NCBI GenBank assembly: GCA_023460575.1
Contig: JAEWPQ010000185.1
Location: 1 to 64,000 of the forward strand
Reading direction: 5' to 3'
Length of the DNA: 64,000 bases
Origin: Bacillota bacterium
GTDB taxonomy: Bacteria > Bacillota > Clostridia > Lachnospirales > Lachnospiraceae
The notes under the pieces were generated by a model. The model did not search any database, was not told the DNA's origin, and worked only from the letters and a program-made list of their open reading frames with translations. This document shows positions 17,731 through 26,881 of this stretch, one piece after another. Positions within the stretch are counted from its first letter, which is position 1. Each line of letters opens with the position of its first letter. The position numbers and the translations under genes are program-made.

Positions 17731-18486
17731 TTATACGATATGCTGATTTCGATAATCCACAGGACTGAGTCCAGTCTGTACTTTAAAGAATTTAGTGAAA
17801 CTGGAGGGTTGCTCAAACCCAAGCTTCCCGGCTATCCGGTAAATTGGTTCTTTTGTCCTTAACAGTAATTCCCTGGCAATATCAAGTACCTGTATTTTTA
17901 TGTACTCCTGAGCTGTTTTCCCGGTTTCTTTTTTCAGCATATCAGAAAGGTAATTGGGGGAATAGCCTATCATACCTGCAAGCCTTTTAACGGTTGGCAT
18001 TCCCAACTTCTCAATCGCCTCTAACCTGCATTGGTCCTGAAGAACCTCTCTAAACGTTTCAACTGATTCTTTACAGACAACTGTTCTTGTTATAAACTGC
18101 CTTCCGTAAAAGCGCCTGGCATAGTTTAGCAGAACTTCCAGATTTGATACAATTAAATCGCTGCTGTAGACATCCAGATTCCTGCTGTATTCGGACTGAA
18201 TATTAGCAGCGATGCTTTCTATGGTTTCCTTCTCCTGATCCGATAATTGCAGGGCTTCATTGGCTTCATATTCAAAAAAACTGTATTCATTTATCTTGTT
18301 AAAAAGAGCAGTTCCCCTGATTAAATCCGGGTGAAAACATAGCATCCAGCCGTTTGTTTTTCCAATCCCCTGACTTTCTTCTATTGTAAGTACCTGTCCC
18401 AGCGCAGTAAAAATCAGGCTATTGTTATCATTATCAGCCTCGTTAACCTTTCCAAAGCCGGTTTTCTTTATCATGCTATTTATCAA
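17731..18486 (-). CDS. AraC-family regulator lacking most of its N-terminal cupin domain
   Basis: A 251-residue AraC-type protein with an intact C-terminal double helix-turn-helix (about 155-250), including GLPTV-like MPTVKRLAGMIGYSPNYLSDMLKK and the closing GFEQPSSFTKFFKVQTGLSPVDYR. The N-terminal half begins abruptly at SLIFTALGQVLTI, which in full-length relatives lies roughly 90 residues in. The first part of the cupin-like effector domain is therefore missing. The start ATG overlaps the end of the aldo/keto reductase gene and has no ribosome binding site. It is either a decayed regulator or a constitutive DNA-binding remnant translated by coupling. Confidence 0.75.
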   Translation of the reverse strand: MINSMIKKTGFGKVNEADNDNNSLIFTALGQVLTIEESQGIGKTNGWMLCFHPDLIRGTALFNKINEYSFFEYEANEALQLSDQEKETIESIAANIQSEYSRNLDVYSSDLIVSNLEVLLNYARRFYGRQFITRTVVCKESVETFREVLQDQCRLEAIEKLGMPTVKRLAGMIGYSPNYLSDMLKKETGKTAQEYIKIQVLDIARELLLRTKEPIYRIAGKLGFEQPSSFTKFFKVQTGLSPVDYRNQHIV

Positions 18487-19645
18487 ATCTCATTACTTTT
18501 TTAATCAGGAACCGCAACGGTTTATAGTAGACCCCTTCCATGGATTTTGCCACTTGTGTCATTTCCTCGCTGATCTTAATGTGCTGGGGACAATGGGATT
18601 CACACTTTTTGCATTTTACGCAAAGAGATGCATTGCGGGGTTCATTTTTTATGCTGGTCTGCATGATATATTTGCCCCTGGACGCGAGTTTCCCCTCTAT
18701 TTCCATATCATTATAACAGGAAAAGCAGGTGGGGATATCCACACCTCTGGGACATGGCATACAGTAATTACAGCCGGTACAGGGAACCTTAATTGTCTGA
18801 TCAAGTATTTCCTTTACCTGTTTAAATAAATTAAAATCAGCATCAGTAAAGGCGTTAACCTCCGTCTCAGATGCCACTCTGATATTTTCCTTTAACATCT
18901 CCATGGAATTCATTCCTGACAGCACAACCGTGACCTCAGGCTGATTCCAAAGCCATTTAAATGCCCACTCTGCCGGTGATCGCTTCACAGGCGCATTGTC
19001 CCAGATTGACTTCACCTCTTTCGGGAGATTTGTCACCAGTTTTCCGCCTCGCAGCGGTTCCATGACCATTACCGGGAGTCCTTTACTGGAAGCATATCGG
19101 ATTCCCTCTATGCCAGCCTGTCTGTTCTCATCTAAATAATTATACTGAAGCAGACAGAATTCCCATGGATAGATGTCCACCAGCCGGAGGAATTCATCTC
19201 TTCCTCCGTGATAGGAAAAGCCAATGTTTCGGATCTGACCTTTTTTCTTCTTTTCTTCGATCCATTCATTAATACCCAGCTTTATCAGCCGGTTCCATAC
19301 GGTTGTATCAGGCAGCATATGGATTAAGTAATAATCGATATAATCTGTTTGAAGCCGTTCTAATTCAGTTAAAAAGATTTTGTCAAAGTCCTCATATTTT
19401 TTAATGGTGTGTGGCGGCATCTTGGTGGCAATGTTTACCCGGTCTCTGTATCCCTTTGAAAGTACCCTCCCTAAAACCACTTCGCTGTTTGGGTAGATAT
19501 AAGCTGTATCAAAATAATTAATACCATGCTCGATCGCATAAATAATCTGTTTCTCAACTTCCTTTTCATCCCGGTTAAACCGCATACAGCCAAAACCCAG
19601 TGTTGAAAGTTTGTCCTGATTTTTGGGATTGATCCGATACTTCAT
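18476..19645 (-). CDS. Aldo/keto reductase with C-terminal 4Fe-4S ferredoxin domain
   Basis: A 389-residue protein: an AKR TIM barrel (about 1-290, with FDTAYIYPNSE and the Lys/His segments TKMPPH and YLIHML) followed by a cysteine-rich tail. The tail carries CTGCNYCMPCPRGVDIPTC and CVKCKKCESHCPQ, typical of 4Fe-4S binding in clostridial AKRs. It probably links NAD(P)H or ferredoxin chemistry to carbonyl reduction; the substrate is unknown. The ATG at 19645 has GGAGGAGG immediately upstream, so the longer frame from 19738 is rejected. The short AraC gene overlaps its end by 11 bp. Confidence 0.9.
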   Translation of the reverse strand: MKYRINPKNQDKLSTLGFGCMRFNRDEKEVEKQIIYAIEHGINYFDTAYIYPNSEVVLGRVLSKGYRDRVNIATKMPPHTIKKYEDFDKIFLTELERLQTDYIDYYLIHMLPDTTVWNRLIKLGINEWIEEKKKKGQIRNIGFSYHGGRDEFLRLVDIYPWEFCLLQYNYLDENRQAGIEGIRYASSKGLPVMVMEPLRGGKLVTNLPKEVKSIWDNAPVKRSPAEWAFKWLWNQPEVTVVLSGMNSMEMLKENIRVASETEVNAFTDADFNLFKQVKEILDQTIKVPCTGCNYCMPCPRGVDIPTCFSCYNDMEIEGKLASRGKYIMQTSIKNEPRNASLCVKCKKCESHCPQHIKISEEMTQVAKSMEGVYYKPLRFLIKKVMRFDK

Positions 19646-19678
19646 ATGTCCTCCTCCTGATTTGGGATTTTTATTCTT

Positions 19679-19707
19679 ATTATAACCATTTTTACTGTCA
19701 TAGCAAA
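19679..19707 (-). promoter_or_regulatory. Promoter of the ferredoxin-type aldo/keto reductase gene
   Basis: TATAAT (19679-19684 on the minus strand) with a TTTGCT/TTGCTA -35-like box 16-17 bp upstream. An ATTCATTCA/TGAATGAAT inverted repeat flanks the region further upstream (about 19712-19768) and could be a regulator site. Confidence 0.6.
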
Positions 19708-19811
19708 TAATAAATTCATTCATCTGTAATTTTGACAATATTATCAGTAATCAGAACATTGAATGAATGATCAAGCGTTGGAATCATTATACTTATAGTT
19801 TCTGAACGCAA

Positions 19812-19847
19812 AAAGTGCGGGGTTCTGCTTACCATGCCCCGCACTTT
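19812..19847 (-). terminator. Terminator of the sugar transporter/fucU operon
   Basis: AAAGTGCGGGG and CCCCGCACTTT form a perfect 11-bp stem with a 14-nt loop, followed on the minus strand by TTTTTGCG. It is directly downstream of the fucU stop codon. Confidence 0.9.
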
Positions 19848-19852
19848 AAATT

Positions 19853-20290
19853 CTATTGAATCACTACCCCTTTTTTCAAAATAATATTTGCATACAGTTC
19901 ACTTTCCCCTGTCATAATGACGACGGAGGAATGATTTTTTGTCCGGTCGTAGAAATCCCACTTGTCAATTTCTTCAAAGCAGGCAGCTCCCCTCTCGTCA
20001 TGCTTTGCCACAATTTCCTTATATTTGTCCCAGATCGGCGTCTTAACGTCATCTCCCGGAACCACTCCCATTAACGTAACCGGATGATCCACATAGGTAT
20101 CAAGGGGAAACAGCTGTAAGATCGCATCCAGTATTTCCGGCACTCCGTGGCCATCCATACGGATCACTTTTTTGCCGTAAGTATGGCCCGGAAAGTTTCC
20201 GTCTCCAATGGTAAGTTCATCGGTATGGCCCATTTCACATAAAATCTTTAATAACTCGGGACTGATAATTGATGGTATTCCTTTTAACAT
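19853..20290 (-). CDS. fucU: RbsD/FucU-family sugar mutarotase, FucU-like
   Basis: 145 residues, close to E. coli FucU (140). It starts MLKGIPSIISPELLKIL and carries the active-site segments MGHTDELTIGDGNFPGH (catalytic His in GDGNFPGH), VIRMDGHGVPEILDAILQLFPLD and a C-terminal TGESELYANIILKKGV. FucU interconverts fucose anomers (6-deoxygalactose) and can act on related sugars, so it points to a galacto-configured or pentose ligand. The ATG at 20290 has GAGGAG about 11 bp upstream; the longer frame into the preceding gene is rejected. Last gene of the ABC transporter operon, after a strong intercistronic hairpin. Confidence 0.9.
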   Translation of the reverse strand: MLKGIPSIISPELLKILCEMGHTDELTIGDGNFPGHTYGKKVIRMDGHGVPEILDAILQLFPLDTYVDHPVTLMGVVPGDDVKTPIWDKYKEIVAKHDERGAACFEEIDKWDFYDRTKNHSSVVIMTGESELYANIILKKGVVIQ

Positions 20291-20314
20291 AATGATTTTT
20301 CTCCTCTTCTCAAA

Positions 20315-20343
20315 GAGCGCTCTCCTTTCAAAGGAGAGCGCTT
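20315..20343 (-). other. Strong intercistronic hairpin between binding-protein gene and fucU
   Basis: AGCGCTCTCCTTT pairs with AAAGGAGAGCGCT almost without a loop. There is no long U-run after it on the minus strand, and fucU follows at once. It is more likely an mRNA-stabilising hairpin that raises expression of the binding protein than a full terminator. Confidence 0.75.
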
Positions 20344-20348
20344 CATAA

Positions 20349-21485
20349 TTAATCGTATAAGTTTTGTGAAATCTCACTGCTGTCCATATTGTCTTTGTTG
20401 TACCACTGGCTACCTGTGTCAGCATCTGCGACGGTTTCTCCCTTTGCAGCTGCAACCGCCAGCTTTACGGTCTGATAACCGATTTCCACCGGGGCCTGGG
20501 TAACAGCGCCTGCCAGTTTACCTGATTTAATTGCATCTTTAATCATGGTTCCGGAGTCAAATGCAATTCCAATCACATCTTTTCCTAATCTTCCTAAATT
20601 CTCGTCACCTGTAATCAGTCCTTCACCGGTCTTCTGGTTGGAAGCGAAGATGCAGATGGTATCCTGTTTGTTTAAAATAGTCTGGGCATCGGTAGTCATC
20701 AGGGAAGCTTCTACCTTTGAAGGTACAGCAACATCAAGTATTACATCTGCTGAGTTCCCTTTATCTGTTTTAGAGTCCGTTACAAACTTATCATTGCCGG
20801 TGATGCATACGGTTTTTCCGTCTGCCTTTATTAACTCTGTTATTTTGTCAATAAAGCCAAGACCACGGCTGATAATGGACTCTGAGGTTGCATCCTGGTT
20901 CAGCACGCCGATACGGACACTTGTTGATGACTTTGCAATTAAGTCTTTAATGAGGGGATAGGTGTTTTCTGCTGCTACTTCTCCTGCCTTGTAATTATCT
21001 GTGGCTGCATTGGCCACAACAGCTCCTTGGGGTGCATTTGGAACACCGGAGTCAAATCCGATAATCGGAATTTTTGCATCCTGGGAAGATTTAATGCTGT
21101 CGTTAAGCGCTGAAACATCAAGCGCTGCCAGTCCAATGGCTGCCGGTTTCATCTGAACTGCATTGTTCATCATCTGAACCTGCTGGGCGATATCTGACTC
21201 TGAATCCGGTCCCTGAAACTCCAGATGAACTCCAAGTTCTCCTGCCGCCTTCTGTGCTCCCTTATATACTGCCTGCCAGTACTGGGACTGAAAACCCTTT
21301 GCCACCATATAAACCGTCATGTCTTCCTTGCCTTTTGCAGCTGCCTCTGTTCCTGCCTGTTCACTTTTGCTTTCTGCTGCTTTCGTACTTCCCGCATCAT
21401 TAGTTGATGATTTGCTTGCGCAGCCGGCAGTCAGTGATGCCATCATAGCTGCTGTGAGTAAAACGCCCCATACATTTTTTTTCAT
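20349..21485 (-). CDS. Sugar ABC transporter substrate-binding lipoprotein (RbsB type)
   Basis: A 378-residue exported lipoprotein. The signal peptide ends in the lipobox LTAGC near residues 18-22. A low-complexity Ser/Ala/Lys linker follows, then a two-lobed periplasmic-binding-protein 4 domain starting at MTVYMVAKGFQSQYWQAVYKGA. The family captures monosaccharides (ribose, xylose, galactose, fucose, autoinducer-like sugars). It sits with an RbsC-type permease and RbsA-type ATPase upstream and fucU downstream, so it delivers a free, non-phosphorylated sugar. The ligand cannot be fixed from sequence alone. Confidence 0.93.
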   Translation of the reverse strand: MKKNVWGVLLTAAMMASLTAGCASKSSTNDAGSTKAAESKSEQAGTEAAAKGKEDMTVYMVAKGFQSQYWQAVYKGAQKAAGELGVHLEFQGPDSESDIAQQVQMMNNAVQMKPAAIGLAALDVSALNDSIKSSQDAKIPIIGFDSGVPNAPQGAVVANAATDNYKAGEVAAENTYPLIKDLIAKSSTSVRIGVLNQDATSESIISRGLGFIDKITELIKADGKTVCITGNDKFVTDSKTDKGNSADVILDVAVPSKVEASLMTTDAQTILNKQDTICIFASNQKTGEGLITGDENLGRLGKDVIGIAFDSGTMIKDAIKSGKLAGAVTQAPVEIGYQTVKLAVAAAKGETVADADTGSQWYNKDNMDSSEISQNLYD

Positions 21486-21538
21486 TTTTTGCTTCCTCCT
21501 GATTTTATTTATGTAATTTCTTACGAATTACACTGCGC

Positions 21539-22525
21539 TCAGTTCTTTCTCCTGTTGCGGTACACATCTGCAAATACAGCAACAATAATGACCAGACCGG
21601 TTGCTACCTGCTGGTAGTGGGTCTGAAGTCCCACAAATGGGAGCCCTGTCTTTAATACGGAAATAATAAATACACCGATCATGGTGCCTGCTATGGTTCC
21701 GATACCGCCTGACATGGAGGTTCCGCCGATTACGACGCCTGCTATGGCATCCATCTCAAATCCGGCTCCGCCTCCCGGCAGCAGCGTGGAATAAATAGTA
21801 GAATAGGCAAGACCTGCAATACCTGCAAATGTGCCGCTGATGATATAGGCAATAATTAAATATTTATCAACATTTACACCGGATAATCTGGTTGCTTCTT
21901 TGTTGCTTCCCAGAGACAAGATATAGCGGCCGGCTTTTGTCTTGTTCATCACAACTGCCATGATAACTGCAGCCACAATCAGGAACAGAAAACCGGTTGG
22001 TATCAGGATTCCGCTCTCTGTTTTAATTTTAAATATGGCGCGGTACCAGCCCTCCGGATCGGAACCTGATTTCCATGTAACTGACTGGGCTCCTGTGATG
22101 ATGGAGCCGATTCCTTTTGAAAGCATCATGGTTCCAAGTGTTGCGATAAAGGGCGGAAGCCCAAGCTTTGCGACTAACAGTCCGTTTGCAACACCAAAGG
22201 CAGTTCCGATCAGAATACAGATAATGATTACGAGCCATATGGGAAATCCCATATTTACGCTTAAGTAACCTGCTACCAGACCGGACATGGTAAGCACTGT
22301 GCCGATGGACAAATCAATCCCGCCGGTTGCAATGACAAAGCAGATACCAATTGCCATGAATCCAATATAATAAGAGGCATCAAAAATATTTACCATCGTG
22401 TTATAAGTTGCAAATCTGGGATTCATGATTCCGAATGCCAGGTAGATTACGATAAGAGCCAGCAGTGCCACCAGCCTCTGGGTTCCTATTGCCTTAACAA
22501 GCGGGTTGTTTTTCAGTTTTTCCAT
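21539..22525 (-). CDS. Sugar ABC transporter permease (RbsC type)
   Basis: A 328-residue permease of the BPD_transp_2 family with about eight to ten hydrophobic segments. The family motifs GGIDLSIGTVLTMSGL and GGTSMSGGIGTIAGTMIGV are intact. It forms the membrane channel for the adjacent binding protein. It overlaps the ATPase gene by 32 bp and has AGGAGG 6 bp before its ATG, which indicates coupled translation. Confidence 0.95.
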   Translation of the reverse strand: MEKLKNNPLVKAIGTQRLVALLALIVIYLAFGIMNPRFATYNTMVNIFDASYYIGFMAIGICFVIATGGIDLSIGTVLTMSGLVAGYLSVNMGFPIWLVIIICILIGTAFGVANGLLVAKLGLPPFIATLGTMMLSKGIGSIITGAQSVTWKSGSDPEGWYRAIFKIKTESGILIPTGFLFLIVAAVIMAVVMNKTKAGRYILSLGSNKEATRLSGVNVDKYLIIAYIISGTFAGIAGLAYSTIYSTLLPGGGAGFEMDAIAGVVIGGTSMSGGIGTIAGTMIGVFIISVLKTGLPFVGLQTHYQQVATGLVIIVAVFADVYRNRRKN

Positions 22526-24029
22526 TGCTGACCTCCTGATTTCTCATGGTAGCCGCAGCCATGATCCGCTCCTGCGACACCTCTTCTATTGGGATTTCAT
22601 CGGTGATGCGTCCTTCACACATTACCATGACCCTGTCACTCATCCGCAAAATTTCAGCCATTTCCGACGAGATCATAATGATGGATTTCCCCTGCTTTGC
22701 CAGCTCATTCATCAGATGATAGATCTCACTTTTGGCTCCTACGTCAATTCCTCTTGTGGGTTCATCAAAAATCAGAATATCGCAGTTTCTGATCAGCCAT
22801 TTGGCAATTACCACCTTCTGCTGATTTCCTCCTGATAAATTCACCACCAGCTGGTCTACGCCCGGAGTCCTGGTATTTAACAGATGAACATAATGCTCTG
22901 CCTGCTGATGCTCCTTCTTCTTATCGATAAAGAAGCCTTTCATAAACGAAGAGAGGGAAGCCATGGTGGAGTTTTCCGCAACAGATTTATAAACCACCAG
23001 TCCAAAGCGCTTCCGGTCCTCTGATAAATATCCGATTCCCTGACTGACTGCATCTTCCGTCGTCTTTATGTCTGCTCTCCGTCCATTAATGAAGATCTCT
23101 CCGCCGTCTTTTTTATCCGCTCCGAAAATAGCTCTGGCCGTTTCTGTTCTGCCTGCTCCCATTAATCCGGAAAAGCCCAGGATTTCACCCTTTTTCAGTT
23201 CAAAACTGACATCCTTTACCATTTTCCCGGCACTTAGATGTTCCACCTTTAAAACTACGGGGGCATCCTCTTTTACACTGCCAGCCTGTTTCGGCTCTTC
23301 GTAAATCACCCGGCCTACCATCATATTGATGATGTCATCCTTTATACAGTCTTTGGTTGTCAATGTACCCACATAGGCCCCGTCACGCATGACAGTCACC
23401 CTGTCTGTGATCACTTTAATTTCATCCATCCGGTGGGATATGTAGATGATCCCCATCCCTTTGGAACGCAGATCCCGAATAATTTTAAACAGCTCTTCGA
23501 TCTCTGTCTCCGTAAGGGCTGCAGACGGCTCATCAAATACGATCAGCCTGGCATCTCTGGAAATTGCTTTCGCTATCTCACACATCTGCTGCCGCCCAAC
23601 GGTTAAATTCCCCATGACCTCCGAAGGGTTGATCTCAATATTCAGCCTCTGAAACAGCTTTTGTGCTTCTTTATTCATCATGGAGTCGCTTATAAATCCA
23701 CTCTTCATCATTTCCCGGCCGATAAACAGATTCTGGGCCACTGTTAAGTGATTCATCATATTCAGTTCCTGATGGACAATAGCAATTCCGGCTTCCTGGG
23801 CCTTGCCCGGAGTGGTAAAATTCACTTCCTGGCCCTCGAATTCAATGGTACCGGAATCCTTAGAATAGATGCCTGTAAGAATCTTCATCAGAGTTGATTT
23901 TCCTGCTCCGTTTTCTCCCATCAGCGCATGGACCTCTCCTGCCTCTACCTCCAGATCTACGTGATCCAAAGCATGTACACCAGGAAAGGACTTGTCAATT
24001 CCCTTCATTTTCAGCATAACTCTGCCCAC
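22494..24029 (-). CDS. Sugar ABC transporter ATP-binding protein, duplicated domain (RbsA type)
   Basis: A 511-residue protein with two ABC domains in tandem. The first has Walker A GENGAGKST, signature LTVGRQQM and Walker B LIVFDEPS. The second has the degenerate P-loop GLMGAGRTE, signature LSGGNQQK and Walker B ILIFDEPTRG. This is standard for RbsA/MglA/XylG. The start is a GTG at 24029; an in-frame ATG four codons later is possible. It opens the transporter operon, which lies downstream of the sensory genes and is probably activated by them. Confidence 0.95.
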   Translation of the reverse strand: MGRVMLKMKGIDKSFPGVHALDHVDLEVEAGEVHALMGENGAGKSTLMKILTGIYSKDSGTIEFEGQEVNFTTPGKAQEAGIAIVHQELNMMNHLTVAQNLFIGREMMKSGFISDSMMNKEAQKLFQRLNIEINPSEVMGNLTVGRQQMCEIAKAISRDARLIVFDEPSAALTETEIEELFKIIRDLRSKGMGIIYISHRMDEIKVITDRVTVMRDGAYVGTLTTKDCIKDDIINMMVGRVIYEEPKQAGSVKEDAPVVLKVEHLSAGKMVKDVSFELKKGEILGFSGLMGAGRTETARAIFGADKKDGGEIFINGRRADIKTTEDAVSQGIGYLSEDRKRFGLVVYKSVAENSTMASLSSFMKGFFIDKKKEHQQAEHYVHLLNTRTPGVDQLVVNLSGGNQQKVVIAKWLIRNCDILIFDEPTRGIDVGAKSEIYHLMNELAKQGKSIIMISSEMAEILRMSDRVMVMCEGRITDEIPIEEVSQERIMAAATMRNQEVSNGKTEKQPAC

Positions 24030-24087
24030 ATTCTCACTCTCCGCTTCTTTTTTTGTTTTGAACCATGTGCTTCGTTCTCATGATTCC

Positions 24088-24093
24088 ATTATA
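24088..24093 (-). promoter_or_regulatory. -10 box of the transporter operon
   Basis: TATAAT on the minus strand about 60 bp before the ATPase start. No good -35 box lies 17 bp upstream, which fits a promoter needing an activator such as the adjacent YesN-type regulator. Confidence 0.6.
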
Positions 24094-24153
24094 TCGGAAT
24101 TGAAATTTTCTAATATAGAGGATCTTACAAAAAAAGAAGAAGATTTTACTTTC

Positions 24154-25128
24154 TTAAAATGGGAAGAGCAGCTTCTGATTCTCATCGGTATAAATATTGT
24201 CTGCCGTAATCACCTCCGTATCGCAGTAGATATTTTTTTGCGGCTTCTTTCCCCGCACTGTTTCCACCGCAGTCTGGATCCCGATATAGCCCATATTAAA
24301 AGGCTTTTGGACGATCAGGGTGTCAATGATCCCTTCTTCTAAATACTGAATTCCTTCAATGTCGTTATCGAAACCTACAACATGTACCTTATGACTTAAA
24401 TTCATCTCTTTAATGGCTCTTGCCACCCCTACTGTGGAATACAGATTCAACCCTGCAATCAGTGTAATGTCCGGATCTGTCCTCATCAGCTCTCTTGTTT
24501 TTTCATATGCCTGGTTATAGTCGGAATTGCTGTACAGGACCATTTTAATCCTGCTTTCATCCTCCCCAAGCCCCTCTCTGAGACCTTCCTCCCGCTCTAT
24601 AGCAGTGGAAGAACCTTTTACATGGGAAACCACGGCGATCTTCGTCTCCGGTCTCACAAAATCCCGCATCTTTTTTCCCATCTGCAGGCCTGCGTTTCTG
24701 TTATCCGTACCGATGTAGGTTTCTTCTAAGTCTTTATCAAGCTTGGAATCAATCAGGATGAGTTTAATTCCGGCATCTGTCACCTGCTTTACGCAGTCCG
24801 TCATTTCTGAATACCGAATAGGAGCAAGTGCGATGGCGTCAGGTTTCATCTTTATTGCTTCTTCAATATATTTTTTCTGGGTTTCATAATCATTTTCCTC
24901 TTCCGGTGCCAGAATAACCAGATTGGCCTGATATTCCTTGCCTGCGCTTTTCGCCCCGGATATCATGGACATCCAGAAGTCGTTTGTCTTGTCCTGAACC
25001 TTGGGTATAAAGACGATTTTAACCGTTTTCTTCTCCCCAAACTCATCCAGTAAAAAAACACCGGACAGGAACAGCACAGCCAATGCAAAGAACAGAATCA
25101 TTAAAAATGCATTTTTATGTTTCTTCAT
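24154..25128 (-). CDS. Membrane-anchored sugar-binding sensor protein (XylFII type)
   Basis: A 324-residue periplasmic-binding-protein 4 domain held by an uncleaved N-terminal membrane segment (about 7-27), with no lipobox. The binding domain starts at VKIVFIPKVQDKTNDFWMSM. Its gene overlaps the LytS/YesM-type kinase gene by 14 bp. That arrangement matches the XylFII-LytS-YesN systems of clostridia, in which a binding protein presents the sugar to the kinase rather than to a transporter. The ligand is probably the substrate of the adjacent ABC transporter. Confidence 0.85.
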   Translation of the reverse strand: MKKHKNAFLMILFFALAVLFLSGVFLLDEFGEKKTVKIVFIPKVQDKTNDFWMSMISGAKSAGKEYQANLVILAPEEENDYETQKKYIEEAIKMKPDAIALAPIRYSEMTDCVKQVTDAGIKLILIDSKLDKDLEETYIGTDNRNAGLQMGKKMRDFVRPETKIAVVSHVKGSSTAIEREEGLREGLGEDESRIKMVLYSNSDYNQAYEKTRELMRTDPDITLIAGLNLYSTVGVARAIKEMNLSHKVHVVGFDNDIEGIQYLEEGIIDTLIVQKPFNMGYIGIQTAVETVRGKKPQKNIYCDTEVITADNIYTDENQKLLFPF

Positions 25129-26881
25129 TCAGATCCTCCATCAGCTGGTAAGGTATGGTGATGGTCACTGTTGTTCCCTCCCCTTCCTTACTGTCCACGC
25201 TTAAGCCATATCCAGGTCCGTAATACATGTTAAGCCGGTCTTTAATATTTTTCATTCCCACTCCGTTATGCTTCTGATCCGTCTTCTTCTGAAAAATAGT
25301 GTTAAGAGCTTCCTTCGTCATTCCGGCGCCATCATCCATAACTTTTAATATCACGGTTTCTTCCTGCCTGTACCCGCAGATGAGTATATTTCCCTGCTCT
25401 GTTTTATACTTCAGCCCATGATACAGGGCATTTTCCACCAATGGCTGTAATACCAGCTTGACAATCGCACACTCCATGACTTCTTTATCAACCCTGATAT
25501 CAAAAGCCACTTTATCCTTATACCTCATCTGCTGGATCAGCAGATAATTTCTGGTATATTCAAGCTCCTGCCAGACCGTCACATAGATGTTGGAATTGCC
25601 GATTGCCTGACGGAAAAACCGGGCAAGAACAGAAGTCATCTTGATTGCCTGTTCTGAATCTTCGGTTTCGATCAGCCAGATGATGGAGTCTAGGGTATTA
25701 TAGAGAAAATGTGGATTGATCTGGGACTGCAGCGCCTTTAATTCACTCTTTCTCTTTTCCGCCTGCTCCTTGCTGTTTTTCTTCATCAGCTCGTCAATCC
25801 GTTCCGTCATGCTGTTAAAGGAATGGGTGAGACTTGAGATCTCATCGTCCCCTGCTGTTTCAATGCTGACTGGCTGGAATTTCCCCTCCTGCACCTCTTT
25901 CATGGCAGCCTGAAGCTGCTTGATGGGCCTGGTGATTTTTGCTGACAGTAAGACTGCAAACAGGCTGGCCAGCAGAATCAGAATAAATGCAGCTCCTGTA
26001 TACATTGTTTTCATGGTAAATTCGTTGCCTGCCAGCTCTGAGGTATAAATCACACCAACGATTGTCCAGCCGGTTTTTTTTGAGTGAAAAGGCGTATAGA
26101 TCTTATTCTCTCCGTTTTCATCGGTATGGGTAAGACTGGTTTTGCTGGCTGACACTTCTTTTAACAGTTCCTTCTTTACGCCGCTTAAAATCAGCTGCTG
26201 CTGAGGGTGATAAACGATTTCTCCTTTTCCGTCAAGGATGTAGACATACCCCTTATTTCCCAGGCTGATGGATTCACATAAATCATTGATCACGTCATAA
26301 TTTAAATCAATGACCAGTAGTCCCTCAACACGTCCCGTAGCCGGATTGGAGATTCCCCGGCTTAAGGTTACCACCCATTTATAATCGTTCTTTACCAGAT
26401 TCTGTACGTGTGAGGAGGAAATGAGGATTTTGCTTTCCGCCATTTTCGCATCCTGATACCATTCCTTGTCCTTAAGCCGTGCCCGTATGTTTAATCTGTC
26501 ACCTCCATTATTGATAAAATATCTCCCATTGTCTCCCAGGACAGCAATGTTATAGATATCTGTCCTTGCATGGAGGATGGTCTGAAAAGCCTCCTTTAAA
26601 TCTTCTCCTGTCTCTTTTCCGTCACCGAACAGATATCCGGTTATATCCCGGTTGTTCATAATTACCTGGGAGATATTTTCCATGTAGTCAATGTAGTTTT
26701 CAATATTGAAATTGACCTGCTCAATCAGCTGACGGCTGTTTTTTTCCGAATTATCCATAAGATTGCTTTTGGTAAACCGTATGGAAAAGAACAGGAACAC
26801 AGTTACAGTTAAAAGAACCAGAAGGGAAAAATAAATGATCATATTAGTCCGTATACTTTTAAACCTGACTTCGATTCTCAT
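25115..26881 (-). CDS. Sensor histidine kinase, YesM/LytS type, with extracellular Cache domain
   Basis: 588 residues: TM1 (about 13-35), extracellular Cache-type domain (about 40-285), TM2 (about 287-310), HAMP (about 312-365). The His_kinase domain with LQSQINPHFLYNTLDSIIWLI carries the phospho-acceptor His, and a HATPase domain follows with NALYHGLKYK and DDGAGM, GVGMKNIKDRL. It overlaps the YesN-type regulator gene by 23 bp and the sensor binding-protein gene by 14 bp. Together the three form one sugar-sensing unit that likely controls the downstream transporter operon. Confidence 0.94.
   Translation of the reverse strand: MRIEVRFKSIRTNMIIYFSLLVLLTVTVFLFFSIRFTKSNLMDNSEKNSRQLIEQVNFNIENYIDYMENISQVIMNNRDITGYLFGDGKETGEDLKEAFQTILHARTDIYNIAVLGDNGRYFINNGGDRLNIRARLKDKEWYQDAKMAESKILISSSHVQNLVKNDYKWVVTLSRGISNPATGRVEGLLVIDLNYDVINDLCESISLGNKGYVYILDGKGEIVYHPQQQLILSGVKKELLKEVSASKTSLTHTDENGENKIYTPFHSKKTGWTIVGVIYTSELAGNEFTMKTMYTGAAFILILLASLFAVLLSAKITRPIKQLQAAMKEVQEGKFQPVSIETAGDDEISSLTHSFNSMTERIDELMKKNSKEQAEKRKSELKALQSQINPHFLYNTLDSIIWLIETEDSEQAIKMTSVLARFFRQAIGNSNIYVTVWQELEYTRNYLLIQQMRYKDKVAFDIRVDKEVMECAIVKLVLQPLVENALYHGLKYKTEQGNILICGYRQEETVILKVMDDGAGMTKEALNTIFQKKTDQKHNGVGMKNIKDRLNMYYGPGYGLSVDSKEGEGTTVTITIPYQLMEDLNEET

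Noticed and set aside
20291..20455. 55-residue N-terminal extension of FucU
   Set aside because: It is the other-frame translation of the binding-protein gene and the intercistronic hairpin; the FucU family starts at MLKGIPSI.
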